Counted from the stretch's first letter, positions 28,459 to 37,696 are shown. The stretch: DNA of 64,000 nt from Helicobacteraceae bacterium (GCA_947498025.1 CANMJR010000006.1:37558-101557); one strand, 5' to 3'. Program-made: numbers and translations. Notes: generated by a model not told the origin, from the sequence alone.

Positions 28459-30471
28459 CTAAAAATCATATTTTAAAGATGCCCCTACCCGTCTAGGTGC
28501 ACCAAAATTATACGCATTAAACCCTTCTGCTGCAATAATATAATTAAGGTATCGTTTGTCAAACAGATTATGAATGTAAACATTCCATGAGAATTTTTTA
28601 GATTTGTACCCCATCTTCGTATCAACATAGGTGTAGGATGATTCGGATACCGTATTTGCCTTATCAAAATAGGTTTTTCCGTTTGATTTTAAGGCTAAAT
28701 CTAGATAGTAGTTTTTACTAAAACTGTATTGTGAACCAAATTGAAAAGTATGTTGGGGAACATTTATCAGTTGATTTCCGGAGTAATTATTAGAGTTGGA
28801 TATGTAATCATCAAATTTGGAGTGAATAAATCCTACACCGCTATGTACACCAAAATTATTGGTAAACAGATAGCGCAATTCACTTTCAATGCCGTAAATA
28901 TCAGCTTTTGCCGCATTATCTATATAGCTGCTTAAGTCAGAGCGTATGGTTTCAACCTGAAGTTTATCAACATGTGTTGCATAAAGTGTTGCGCTAAGGT
29001 TTAATGAGCTTTTCCATTTTGTGTTAAATCCCAACTCCAAAGTTTTTGATTCCTCAGGGTCATAACTCAATGTTTTAATATCATAATCATCATAACTGTA
29101 ACCGCCGTTTTTAAACGCTTCTGCATATTGTAAAAAAATCAAATTTGCATCATCTTGTTTATAAGCAATTTTTAGTTTTGGTAAAACTTTTTGCCAGTGT
29201 TTTGTTGCTATGACGTGAGGATAACCCGTATTTAAAAATCCATACTCGGCTACTTCTATTGGGAAAGATTGATTGATATTGTTATTAAAATCTTTTTCGT
29301 TCCATGTATATCTCAGAGCTGCGGTAAGTATAATATTCTTATTTATACTTTTTGAATATTCACTAAAGAGGGCAAAACTTTTCTCAGGCTGTGATGTTTG
29401 CCATGTTCTATAACCGTTGGTATCAAGATATTCATAATGATGGTTTTCGGTATAAGTATGTTCATAGCGTGAGGTAAAAAACACACCGCTTGTCAGTTCC
29501 CAACTGCTCTTTTGTGTCTGCATGCTAAGTTCTTCGGTAACCTCTTTATAATTTTCATCACTATCAATCGTCAAAAAATTCTCCGGTGTACGGTCTCCGT
29601 CTAGCAGCTCTTTTGATCTATAGGCATGTAAAGAGCTTACAGATTTGAGTGTATAATCATTTGCAAAATATTCTAGTTTTATTGAGCTCAGCAGGTTGTT
29701 TTGCCGTACATATCCATGTATATTCTGGTTCATAACAAAAGGTGTTTGAAGATTGTCATGGTAAGGAGTTCCGCCATCATTGTTAAAATCTTGAAGCCCA
29801 AGGAAGGTTAGTTTGAGATTATCAATATTCTTAATTACCCTCACGCTCAAAGCTTTTGTCTCTTCATCATCTAAGCTTTTATTGTCATAAAGATTTTTTG
29901 TAAATCCATCTCGCTGTTTATAAAGAGTATCAATAGCAATAGTTCCCTCTTCTATAGGAGTTTTTGAGTGCAGAACCAAACTTTTTTCAGCATAATTAGC
30001 CATCTTAACTTCACTGCTAAATTCTGCTTCTTTTACAAGTTTATCATCCATCTTGAGCTGAACGATACCTGCTTGTGCGCCTAAGCCCGTTGTAAATCCT
30101 TGAGGACCTTTTAAAACGCTTACATCCGATATGTTGTATAACGCATGTGTTAAAAAAGTATTTACATAAGCAAGAGGTATATCATCTATATACACGGCTA
30201 CCGGTGAGATAGTAGTCATAAAGTTTGCTTGTCCTCTGTAGGATACAAAAGCAACATTTCTTGAGCCGTAGTTGGAGACAGAAAATGATGGCACGACAGC
30301 AGTTAAATCATCGAGTGAATCAATATCTCTCGCCTCTAAATCATCTTTTGAGTAGCTGTTGTACTCCTCTTTGAGATGTTCCGCTTCAACCGTAATAGGT
30401 TCAATGGTAACACTCTTTTCATCTGCAAAAAGCAGTTGAAAAAATATTGCGATAATTATGATAAGTTTCAA
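28459..30471 (-). CDS. TonB-dependent outer membrane receptor
   Basis: 670 residues: signal peptide (~1-16), plug domain (~30-150, containing VAVYIDDIPLAYVNTF and VLKGPQGFTTGLGAQAG) and a 22-strand-type barrel ending RRVGASLKYDF. The family moves iron chelates, B12 or other large ligands across the outer membrane using TonB energy. No canonical TonB box is obvious; VTIEPITVEA near the N-terminus is a candidate. Ligand unknown. Its stop faces the stop of the HExxH protein gene, and upstream on the same strand, 14 bases away, lies the split sensor kinase, so co-expression with the kinase is possible. Confidence 0.9.
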   Translation of the reverse strand: MKLIIIIAIFFQLLFADEKSVTIEPITVEAEHLKEEYNSYSKDDLEARDIDSLDDLTAVVPSFSVSNYGSRNVAFVSYRGQANFMTTISPVAVYIDDIPLAYVNTFLTHALYNISDVSVLKGPQGFTTGLGAQAGIVQLKMDDKLVKEAEFSSEVKMANYAEKSLVLHSKTPIEEGTIAIDTLYKQRDGFTKNLYDNKSLDDEETKALSVRVIKNIDNLKLTFLGLQDFNNDGGTPYHDNLQTPFVMNQNIHGYVRQNNLLSSIKLEYFANDYTLKSVSSLHAYRSKELLDGDRTPENFLTIDSDENYKEVTEELSMQTQKSSWELTSGVFFTSRYEHTYTENHHYEYLDTNGYRTWQTSQPEKSFALFSEYSKSINKNIILTAALRYTWNEKDFNNNINQSFPIEVAEYGFLNTGYPHVIATKHWQKVLPKLKIAYKQDDANLIFLQYAEAFKNGGYSYDDYDIKTLSYDPEESKTLELGFNTKWKSSLNLSATLYATHVDKLQVETIRSDLSSYIDNAAKADIYGIESELRYLFTNNFGVHSGVGFIHSKFDDYISNSNNYSGNQLINVPQHTFQFGSQYSFSKNYYLDLALKSNGKTYFDKANTVSESSYTYVDTKMGYKSKKFSWNVYIHNLFDKRYLNYIIAAEGFNAYNFGAPRRVGASLKYDF

Positions 30472-30485
30472 AATTATTTCCTTCT

Positions 30486-32344
30486 TTAAGGCATATAAAA
30501 AGTGTAATGAACACCACTTTGTGTTTCAACTTTCATCTTGCCTTTAAGTTCATTCTCTATCAGACTTTTTATCATCTCGGTACCAAAAGAGTCTTTCTTC
30601 TCTTTACCCATCCCTTTTCCGTTATCTGAGAGTTCCAAAACAGTCTGATTTTGGTTTTTATAAAGATTCAAAGATATTACGCCCTCTCTCTCATCATCAA
30701 ACGCATATTTCAGAGCATTGATAATAACTTCATTTACAATCAAACCGCAGTAGAGAATCTGGTCACTGCTCAGGTGTGCATCAACTTTAATGTCAAATTT
30801 TATATGTTTGGTTTCATAACCGTTTTTTAACTCATTGATAAGTTGGGTAAAATATTTGCCGGTGTCAATACTCTCGAGTGACTTTTGAACATAAAGAATA
30901 TCTTGCGCTCTTGCCATCCCTTTAATCTTATAGGTAATCTCTCTTATTACTCTATTTATATTCGAGGTCATAAAAGGATCAAGCCTCAGTTCAAAGAGAG
31001 AGATAATGAACTGCATGTTGTTTTTTACTCTGTGGTGAAGTTCTTTTCTTAAAATATTTTCACGCTCAAGTGCGACATGTAACTCTTTTGTGCGTTTTTC
31101 TACCGTAGATTCTAGCTCTGAAGTATATTCTTCCTCTTTTTCTAAAAGCTTCACAGCCAGAGTTTTGAGCTTTGATGCCAAAACAATCGAGAAGAGAGTC
31201 GCTTCAAATAAAATCGTGACTTCATAAATATAATAAAAAGAGTGGTACTGAACGCTGTATATTCCTAAGCATTGTAATAATATTCCAAGAACTCCGCTCA
31301 ACATGACGCCCCAGCCGATGATATAATATTTTGCCTGGGCATTTTTTTTGTAATAGAGATAAAACCCTATGAATAAGAGTGTGGTTAATAAGAAGTACTC
31401 TTCATACATCGCTATGTCCAGAAGTGAATTTTCATCTGTATTCAAAAGTGAAAATGCGATGTTGACTACAATCATAAACTTTAAAAAGAGGTCAATCTTT
31501 TTATACCTGTAGGTCTCTAAAAAGGAGCGGGTAAAAAGAATCATAGCAAGAGCAAAAACAGTCATATAGTAAATACCAAAATGGGATTCATATGCAATAA
31601 CATATTGAATCATATTATTTGGCCACATGTATAAACCCATGCTGGTATAGGTCTGATGCTGACCAAGAGAGGCAATCATATAAAAAACATAATAGAGATA
31701 GGTTGTATCTCTGGAAAATAGATAGAGTGAGAAGTTGTAGAGTATGAGTATCCCCATGGCACCGATAAAAAGAGTGTAAAAGAGTTGTCTGCTTATCTCC
31801 TCTTTGTAAAAATCTCTCTCATTGTAGAGGTAGGATTTAAAAAAGAGTGCGGAGGTTGTTGAGGTAACTTTGAGATAGTAACTCTGCGACTCCGATGGTT
31901 TTAGCTCTACGGGGAAGTTAAAGTACAGGATATTATCAAATCTTTTTCTCTGAAAAACACCGCTCAGCTCTTTTGTGAATTTCCCCCCCCCCCATCCGCC
32001 GTAGGTTTATAGAGTTCTATCGTATCGAGCATGGTGTTATCAACAGTTATATAACGCTTTTGAGTCTCGTTTGAATCATTGCTGATAGTAAAACGAAGCC
32101 ATGCAACGCTCTTAAATGCGTACCCCAAGTTGATAAACTCTTCACTCATTTTTGAAAACTTACTGCTCTTATAAAGTGTCTCAAAATTTTCAACACCTTC
32201 ATGGTCAATATAAACTTCGCAGGGTTGCAGAAGATTAATCGGCGGCTGATACTTCTGCGTTAAAGAAACTGTTTGAGAAAAAAGTGGTGCAACTGAGAGA
32301 AAAGAGAGGAACAGAATGCTGAATAGTATGTTAAAGTTGTACAT
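30486..32344 (-). pseudogene. 7TM-DISM sensor histidine kinase split at a poly-G tract (likely phase-variable)
   Basis: Two open frames make one kinase. The 5' part (32344-31964, 126 residues) has a signal peptide and the start of a 7TMR-DISM extracellular domain (SVAWLRFTISND). The 3' frame, open from about 31982 to 30486 and holding its first ATG at 31757, continues this domain (YYLKVTS), then about seven membrane helices, a coiled coil and a HisKA_2-type kinase with phospho-His in ELHHRVKNNMQF and an ATPase domain. The break coincides exactly with 11 consecutive G on the coding strand (31983-31993). With 9 or 12 G the frames join; 11 is OFF. The intact reading on both sides argues for a reversible switch or a sequencing error, not decay. 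Confidence 0.8.
31983..31993 (-). repeat. Homopolymeric tract of 11 G in the kinase coding strand
   Basis: Reads as eleven C on the plus strand. It follows codon GAT of the N-terminal part; nine or twelve G would continue into the AAA TTC ACA frame of the kinase. Long G tracts are the classic slipped-strand switch in Campylobacter and Helicobacter contingency genes. Confidence 0.9.
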
Positions 32345-32355
32345 GACACTCTTTT

Positions 32356-32395
32356 AAAATTTATTTAGTTACCATATGTTAACTAAATAAATTTT
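32356..32395. promoter_or_regulatory. 40-bp near-palindrome in a divergent promoter region
   Basis: Arms AAAATTTATTTAGTTA (32356-32371) and TAACTAAATAAATTTT (32380-32395) are perfect complements. The centre, c-CATATG-t, is itself palindromic except for one mismatched pair. It occupies nearly all of the gap between the divergent kinase and response-regulator genes, so it is a strong candidate operator, possibly for the regulator itself. The core is TTAGTTA...TAACTAA. Confidence 0.65.
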
Positions 32396-32417
32396 ATATA
32401 ACAATAGCAGGTATTCT

Positions 32418-33086
32418 TTGAGCAAAGTAAATATTTTAATCGTAGAAGATAATTCTATTATGGCAAAAGCATTAAAAAAAAAGTTAAAAGATGGCGGTTA
32501 CAATGTGTTAGTCGCAAATTCTGCAGATGTTGCACTCAAATATATTGAGAGCCACCCTTTTGATTTGATGATTACGGATATAAATTTGGAAGATGAACAT
32601 GTAAACGGAATTGATTTGGTAAAAAAGCTCAACAAAACAAAAAGCAAACCTGTCATCTATTTGACTGCGTATGGGGATGATGAAACACTCAAAAGTGTTT
32701 CGGATACGAATCACTGCTATTTTCTAAGCAAACCGTACGACAGTAATCAGTTGCTCCAAATCGTCAAACTGACCGTTTACAAATATAAACTCAATAATAT
32801 AGAAAAAGTCTATTTAAGTGAAAACATCATCTTTGATATCAGCAATAACATTTTGTATAAAGAGGACAAAGAGATACAACTCACTACAAAAGAAAATCTC
32901 ATTTTGACTCTGCTGGTTTATAGAAAAAATCAAATTGTAAGCACCGATGATATCGTACAATTTGTATGGCAAGATGAACCTATTTCGCCAGCCACAATGC
33001 GTAAACTTATCTCAAGAATGCGAGAAAAACTAGACGATATAACAATTGAAACGCACCATGGTTTAGGCTACAGGCTAAAAGTTTAA
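32418..33086 (+). CDS. OmpR-type response regulator
   Basis: 222 residues: receiver domain (~1-120) with acidic pocket VEDN, phospho-Asp in MITDINLED and Lys in FLSKPYD, then a winged-helix Trans_reg_C domain (~130-222) with TMRKLISRMREKL and HHGLGYRLKV. It is a DNA-binding regulator. The start is TTG at 32418, with AGG about 7 bases upstream; no better start is available, because the receiver begins immediately (VNILIVEDN). It is divergent from the poly-G-split kinase across a large palindrome, so the two are the likely cognate pair. Candidate targets are itself, the kinase/TonB receptor unit and the surface-protein genes downstream. Confidence 0.88.
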   Translation: MSKVNILIVEDNSIMAKALKKKLKDGGYNVLVANSADVALKYIESHPFDLMITDINLEDEHVNGIDLVKKLNKTKSKPVIYLTAYGDDETLKSVSDTNHCYFLSKPYDSNQLLQIVKLTVYKYKLNNIEKVYLSENIIFDISNNILYKEDKEIQLTTKENLILTLLVYRKNQIVSTDDIVQFVWQDEPISPATMRKLISRMREKLDDITIETHHGLGYRLKV

Positions 33087-33363
33087 CATGTGTAGATAAT
33101 AAATATAAAAAAAACTATCACATTTTTTGTTGTGTTACCAAACTAAACAAATCAAATAAATTGCAAAATTTTATATTTTTTTTATAAAGTCTCTAAAAAA
33201 ACTTTCACACTTTCCCATTTATAGCCACATATGAAAGATAATCCAATCCAACTTTGTCTTAAAATCATAAAAAAAATATAAAAACACCACAACTCTGCCA
33301 CAACTTAAAGATACGCTAGCGCATCGGCATCTTTATTCGCTGTTTTATTTTAAAGGAGTATTT
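33087..33363 (+). promoter_or_regulatory. Long A+T-rich leader region of the repeat lipoprotein gene
   Basis: 277 bases with no gene. Around 33141-33167, AACTAAAC and AAATAAATT resemble half of the 32356-32395 palindrome and may be another regulator site. At 33307-33334 AAAGAT/ATCTTT encloses the 8-base palindrome CGCTAGCG, a hairpin in the untranslated leader. AAAGGAG lies 7 bases before the ATG. Roles are inferred. Confidence 0.4.
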
Positions 33364-35607
33364 ATGAACATAAAAAAATCTTTTGTTTCCATATCTGCAG
33401 TGACTGCAATGTTGTTGTTAACAGCTTGTAGTAGCGATAGCGGAAATAGTGTTGAATCACCGGTTGCACCACCGGTAATCGTAACTAAAAGCATGAACTT
33501 ATCAGGCAGTGTTATTGATGGATATGTGTTGGGCGCTGATGTTACTGTCGGCGGTTTTGGCGCGACAACCGACGATGCAGGTTTTTGGAGCGTACCTAGC
33601 GTACCGTTCACAAACTCTCTGACAATTGAAGCTTCCGGCGGTACCGATACATCCACGGGTGAACCGTTTGAAGGTAAACTTAAAGCGTCGGTTGCGGAAA
33701 ATGCAACCGCCGTGAATGTTACGCCGCTCAGTACAATCGTAACATCGGTAGTTCAAAGCGGCGTATCGGTTGCACAGGCAAATGCTGCCGTAGCCGCTCA
33801 GCTAGGTATCTCACAGGATGCGCTCGCTGCCGACCCGATTGAGAGACTAAAAACCGGTACTCCGGAACAAAAAGTCGAGGCTGCAAAAGCTATCCAAACC
33901 GCTCTTGTAGTTCAGAAGATGGCAGAAACTATTGCAACATCCGCCGGAACGAATACGGCAGATAAAAATACGATATTTGATGCGGTCATGGACAGTGTAG
34001 CCGCAGCACTCCAAAACAATCAATCATTCGATACCGTTATGGCAGACACAAGCGCTATCACTACAAAAGCCGCCTCTCAGATGCAAACGCAGGGTACTTT
34101 AGAAAATGTAACAAACCTAAGTGAAAAACTTGCGGCTTCTGCCGATGCCGCTTCCGAAGTCGTAAAAATGGTTCAAGCGATAGATCCGACCGAGTTCTCG
34201 AACGCTACGGATGTAACTGCCGTTCTTGCCGCAAAATCAAGAGCGCTTGAGGTTGTAACCGAAGCCGTTGAAGCAGCTGTTTCAAAGATTGCAACGGCAT
34301 CCTCCGTTGACTCTATAAACCTAGAAAAAGCCGCAACCGAAAAAACTACGCAAACAGTCACCATGTTCGGCGGTGTTGACGGTATGGCGGCAACAATCAA
34401 AACTCAAGAAGCGGCATTGGTTGCAGGTCAAGTACTCGATACCGCATCCTTTTCTACAAGCTTTTTTAGTGAAGCCGCAGTAGCAGAACAATCGGCGGTT
34501 TATACAAACCTAGCAACTCTCGGTATGACTCCGGCGATGATTACGGAGGTCGGTAAACAAATCTCCGTTGTAGAAAAAGGTCAAGTTGTAGATACGGCGG
34601 CGGTAATTGCAGCAGTAGTTGCAGCAACACCAAATGCTCAAATCTCCTCTTCAAACATAACACAAATGACGGAAGCTGCAGCAGCATCCGTAAAAAATGC
34701 AACAGATGCAGGAAATATTGCGGCGGCTGTTTCCGTAGTAATTGTTACGCCTCCGGTCGTAGCTCCGACCGACCCGGTAGTAGCGCCTCCTGTTGTAGCT
34801 CCGATTAATCCGGTCGTAACACCTCCTGTTGTAGCTCCGACCGAGCCGGCTGTAACGCCTCCTGTTGTAGCTCCGACAACTCCGGTAGTTGTTCCTTCGG
34901 TCGTAACTCCGCCGAGTTCTAGTAGCAGTAGTTCTACTCCGGCTGCGACAACACAAACGGTATCAGTTATAACGAGTGGAACTAGCGATGCGAGTACTCT
35001 AGCTTCTACTTACAACTTCACGGCAGGCAGCACTTACTCTTATACTATCAGCGGTTTTGCTGCAGGCGATGTTTTAAACTTTCCGGAAGGTAACACGCCT
35101 ACTATTATCAACACGACGCTAGGCGATACAAGCTTAACTGTTCAGTGGGCAAACAGCGGTTCCTTAATTACGGTAAATCTAACAGGTATAGATACAACTA
35201 AAGATGCGGCTATATACGGCATGACAAGTTTTAATACGGCATTCGGTGCAAGTTCTATGACGGCTGCCGCAGCCACTACCGCGGCTACTATCGAAGTCGC
35301 AGGAACAAATACCTCTTACGATGCAAGTTCATCCGATAAAACTTTTAACCTTGCAGCAGGAACTTACACATACACTGTTGCAGGTTTTAGCACGGGAGAT
35401 GTTCTTAACTTTCCGGAGGGAATGACACCGACCGTTATAAATACAGACTTTGCGGATAACAGTCTCACCCTTCAGTGGGCAAATAGCGGCAGCGTTATTA
35501 CCGTAAATCTGACGGGTATCACTGGTATGACGAGCGGTTCAAGCGATGGAACTATCTACGGTGTAGCAAGTTTTAAAACGGCGTTTGGTGAGAGTTCAAT
35601 TCAGTAA
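33364..35607 (+). CDS. Large repeat-containing surface lipoprotein
   Basis: 747 residues, unrecognised as a whole. Lipobox LLTAC gives lipid Cys22. Residues ~45-115 resemble a carboxypeptidase-regulatory/Ig-like fold (GSVIDGYVLGADVTV). A long Ala/Thr/Val-rich helical region follows (~115-455), then a Pro-rich stalk of 12-residue units (PPVVAPT-type), then an Ser run, then two ~100-residue modules sharing GDVLNFPEG and LQWANSGS(V/L)ITVNLTG. The layout of lipid anchor, helical rod, Pro stalk and repeated beta modules suggests a surface display or adhesin protein. A terminator hairpin follows. Confidence 0.65.
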   Translation: MNIKKSFVSISAVTAMLLLTACSSDSGNSVESPVAPPVIVTKSMNLSGSVIDGYVLGADVTVGGFGATTDDAGFWSVPSVPFTNSLTIEASGGTDTSTGEPFEGKLKASVAENATAVNVTPLSTIVTSVVQSGVSVAQANAAVAAQLGISQDALAADPIERLKTGTPEQKVEAAKAIQTALVVQKMAETIATSAGTNTADKNTIFDAVMDSVAAALQNNQSFDTVMADTSAITTKAASQMQTQGTLENVTNLSEKLAASADAASEVVKMVQAIDPTEFSNATDVTAVLAAKSRALEVVTEAVEAAVSKIATASSVDSINLEKAATEKTTQTVTMFGGVDGMAATIKTQEAALVAGQVLDTASFSTSFFSEAAVAEQSAVYTNLATLGMTPAMITEVGKQISVVEKGQVVDTAAVIAAVVAATPNAQISSSNITQMTEAAAASVKNATDAGNIAAAVSVVIVTPPVVAPTDPVVAPPVVAPINPVVTPPVVAPTEPAVTPPVVAPTTPVVVPSVVTPPSSSSSSSTPAATTQTVSVITSGTSDASTLASTYNFTAGSTYSYTISGFAAGDVLNFPEGNTPTIINTTLGDTSLTVQWANSGSLITVNLTGIDTTKDAAIYGMTSFNTAFGASSMTAAAATTAATIEVAGTNTSYDASSSDKTFNLAAGTYTYTVAGFSTGDVLNFPEGMTPTVINTDFADNSLTLQWANSGSVITVNLTGITGMTSGSSDGTIYGVASFKTAFGESSIQ
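34750..34893 (+). repeat. 36-bp tandem repeats encoding a Pro-rich stalk
   Basis: Four units start at 34750, 34786, 34822 and 34858, each beginning CCTCC(T/G)G and encoding PPVVAPT(D/N/E/T)PVV-like 12-mers. In-frame gain or loss of units would change stalk length without breaking the reading frame. Confidence 0.8.
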
Positions 35608-35621
35608 CACAGGAAACGGAA

Positions 35622-35639
35622 ACGAGGTTTTAACCTCGT
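35622..35639 (+). terminator. Hairpin after the repeat lipoprotein gene
   Basis: ACGAGGTT, loop tt, AACCTCGT: perfect 8-bp stem 15 bases after the stop codon. Only a short T-rich stretch follows (CTCTAT), so termination strength is uncertain. Confidence 0.5.
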
Positions 35640-35679
35640 CTCTATACATGTCGCCCTCAAAGGCTAACCAAACTTTATA

Positions 35680-35785
35680 AATCTCGAAAACTTCGTTTTC
35701 GTAGCTTTAGGGGTTTGCAAAGGACTAAAGTCCTTGCCACTAAAACGGACGCGTTCGTTTTAATGTTTAACATCAAATAAAAAGG
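35680..35785 (+). repeat. Dispersed hairpin repeat, copy B
   Basis: Hairpin I CGAAAAC/GTTTTCG (35685-35701); hairpin II AAGGAC/GTCCTT (35720-35735); hairpin III arms CACTAAAACGGAC and GTTCGTTTTAATG (35738-35765, one broken pair); tail TTTAACATCAAATAAA ending in AAGG. Stems I and II differ in sequence from copy A yet still pair. The AAGG at the right end is the ribosome binding site of the next gene (ATG at 35794). Confidence 0.8.
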
Positions 35786-35793
35786 AAAATAAA

Positions 35794-37062
35794 ATGGCAA
35801 AAGTATATTTAACATCAGGCGCAACAAGTTATGTAGTAGCAAACACGAGTGATAGCGTATTCGGTTCAACGGGGACGGAGACTATTTCTATAGCTTCAGG
35901 CGTAACGGCGGTAACTGTGGATTCTAATACGGAGACGGTGGCGTTTGGAACCGCTCTTAGTAACTATAAATTCAAGCAAACAGGCAATGTTTTGAGTATT
36001 TATGACACCGACGGAACTACGCTAAGAGCTACGGTTGCTATTGACGATAACGGTTCTACAGTGGTGTTTGACGGTGTTTCGTGTAATGTGGCTATTACTA
36101 GTGGGGTTATGAGTGTTGATGGTATAGACTTGACAAGTTCTGCAACTTCTGTTGTGACAGTTTATGCAAACGATGCAGCTGTGCATACAGCGGCAGCAGA
36201 TTTATCAGCTAAAGCAGATAATTCAATTTTAATTACAAATGGTGCAATTACAACTTCTCAAACAGAAGTTCTAGCAAACATCACGAAGTTCAAAGCTGAC
36301 CAAATTACGGCAATCACATTGGCAAATGAAGCAGCTATACATGCAGCAGCAACAGCAGTGGCAGATGACGCAGTAGCTGCAGATTCTATTACTGTGACAA
36401 ATGGAACAATTACTGCAACTTCTCAAACAGAAGTTTTAGCAAACATCACGAAGTTCAAAGCTAATCAAGTTACGGCAATCACATTAGCAGATGAAACAGC
36501 TATACATGCAGCAGCAACACAAATTGCAGATGACGCAGTTAAAGCAGATTCTATTACTGTGACAACTGGAACAATTACTGCAACTTCTCAAACAGAAGTT
36601 CTAGCAAACATCACGAAGTTCAAAGCTAATCAAGTTACGGCAATCACATTGTCTGAATCAGAACTTAACACTGCAAATAATGATGATACATTTGCTACAA
36701 ATTCTGTTACTTTAGATGCGAATGCCGGTGGCAATGATGCTGTAATTACTTTAGTTGGTGATGATGATGTTCTATTTACAATTAGTAACTTAGCTAATTC
36801 AGACACTATTGTTTTTTCGGGATTAACTGGAACTACAACATTTGCAGCTGCTGTTGATAGTGACAATAATGATCATATTATTGGTACGATTAATGGCGGT
36901 AGTAATACAGGTACAATAGATGCTGCTGGTGAGTGGACATATGTTGATTCGACTGCTACTTTATCTTATTGGGATGGTGCTACAATTCAGGATATTATAT
37001 TAACAGGTGTAACTAGCGTAACTGGTGATGCTTCAGCAACTTTATCAATATTCATCAGCTAA
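35794..37062 (+). CDS. Repeat-containing secreted/surface-type protein
   Basis: 422 residues, no signal peptide, very rich in Ala/Thr/Ser/Asp and poor in Lys. The N-terminal ~110 residues (VFGSTGTETISI, FKQTGNVLSIYD, TSGVMSVDG) resemble the N-terminal fold found in many type I-secreted or S-layer-like proteins. Residues ~154-290 contain 55-residue repeats (SQTEVLANITKFKA, IHAAAT, DSITVT). The C-terminal ~130 residues are beta-rich with DAVITLVGDDDVLF. I infer export by a type I-like route, but no transporter gene is nearby. Start supported by AAGGA from the upstream repeat element. It follows the repeat lipoprotein and may work with it at the surface. Confidence 0.6.
   Translation: MAKVYLTSGATSYVVANTSDSVFGSTGTETISIASGVTAVTVDSNTETVAFGTALSNYKFKQTGNVLSIYDTDGTTLRATVAIDDNGSTVVFDGVSCNVAITSGVMSVDGIDLTSSATSVVTVYANDAAVHTAAADLSAKADNSILITNGAITTSQTEVLANITKFKADQITAITLANEAAIHAAATAVADDAVAADSITVTNGTITATSQTEVLANITKFKANQVTAITLADETAIHAAATQIADDAVKADSITVTTGTITATSQTEVLANITKFKANQVTAITLSESELNTANNDDTFATNSVTLDANAGGNDAVITLVGDDDVLFTISNLANSDTIVFSGLTGTTTFAAAVDSDNNDHIIGTINGGSNTGTIDAAGEWTYVDSTATLSYWDGATIQDIILTGVTSVTGDASATLSIFIS
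36253..36637 (+). repeat. 165-bp tandem repeats inside the surface-type gene
   Basis: Units start at 36253, 36418 and 36583 with ACTTCTCAAACAG; the period is exactly 165 bp (55 codons). Nearly identical segments run for tens of bases in each copy, pointing to recent duplication or ongoing recombination. The third copy is partial. Confidence 0.85.
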
Positions 37063-37080
37063 CAAGGCAAGGAGATGGGT

Positions 37081-37680
37081 ATGAAAACATTTATAGTGGT
37101 ATTTCTAATATTCATGACTTTATTTTTAAATGGTTGTACAGATGTTTCACTTAAGCAAGAGTTATCAATGAAAAAGGCTATCTTGTCTAAAATGCAACAA
37201 AAACAAAATGAATACTCTGAAAAAATCATACTGGCTGAAAAAGCAATCAGCCAGTATAAAAGTAAAAAAGCCGCTATCAAAAGTGAAGTTGATGTAATGC
37301 TTGAAAACAATTACACACGACTTCTCTATAAATGTATTACGAAAGATATCGATCCATCTGTTTCAGCAGTGGTTGGTTTTCTAACAGAAAATCAAAATAT
37401 GGTGTTGGAAGCAGGTGTGTGCTATGTCTTGTCAAATTCTGATACTTATGTAAAAGTACAGGATAAGTTTAATTACTGGTTGTCAATCGTAAAAGAAGCA
37501 GATGAAAAAATAGAAAATATTAATGATGAACTTAGGGAATATAAAAATTCTTTAGCAACCATAAATCCTAATGAAATAAATCAACTTCAAAATAAGATTT
37601 CTGAACTAGAAACAAAAATTTCATGTGAACAAGATTTTAAATGCAAAATCAAAAGTCTTGTGGATAAATTAACAAGCTAG
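37081..37680 (+). CDS. Coiled-coil lipoprotein, function unknown
   Basis: 199 residues. Signal peptide with lipobox LNGC (Cys at ~residue 18), then a charged coiled coil (about 25-65), a middle part with two Cys (LLYKCITKD; AGVCYVL) and a second coiled coil near the C-terminus ending CEQDFKCKIK. The protein is Lys/Glu-rich and unlike the Ala/Thr-rich neighbour upstream. The start at 37081 is preferred over 37075 because AAGGAG abuts the first ATG but lies 6 bases from the second. It is 18 bases after the repeat-protein gene and likely cotranscribed. I do not recognise the family. Confidence 0.6.
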   Translation: MKTFIVVFLIFMTLFLNGCTDVSLKQELSMKKAILSKMQQKQNEYSEKIILAEKAISQYKSKKAAIKSEVDVMLENNYTRLLYKCITKDIDPSVSAVVGFLTENQNMVLEAGVCYVLSNSDTYVKVQDKFNYWLSIVKEADEKIENINDELREYKNSLATINPNEINQLQNKISELETKISCEQDFKCKIKSLVDKLTS

Positions 37681-37696
37681 GAAATGGGTGGAACAT

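Noticed and set aside
33345..33656. Minus-strand ORF over the lipoprotein start
   Set aside because: Antisense shadow of a clear signal-peptide/lipobox gene on the plus strand.
36253..36637. Regular 165-bp repeats considered as a CRISPR-like array
   Set aside because: Repeats are in frame inside a gene, with no short repeat/unique spacer pattern and no cas genes nearby; they encode 55-residue protein repeats.
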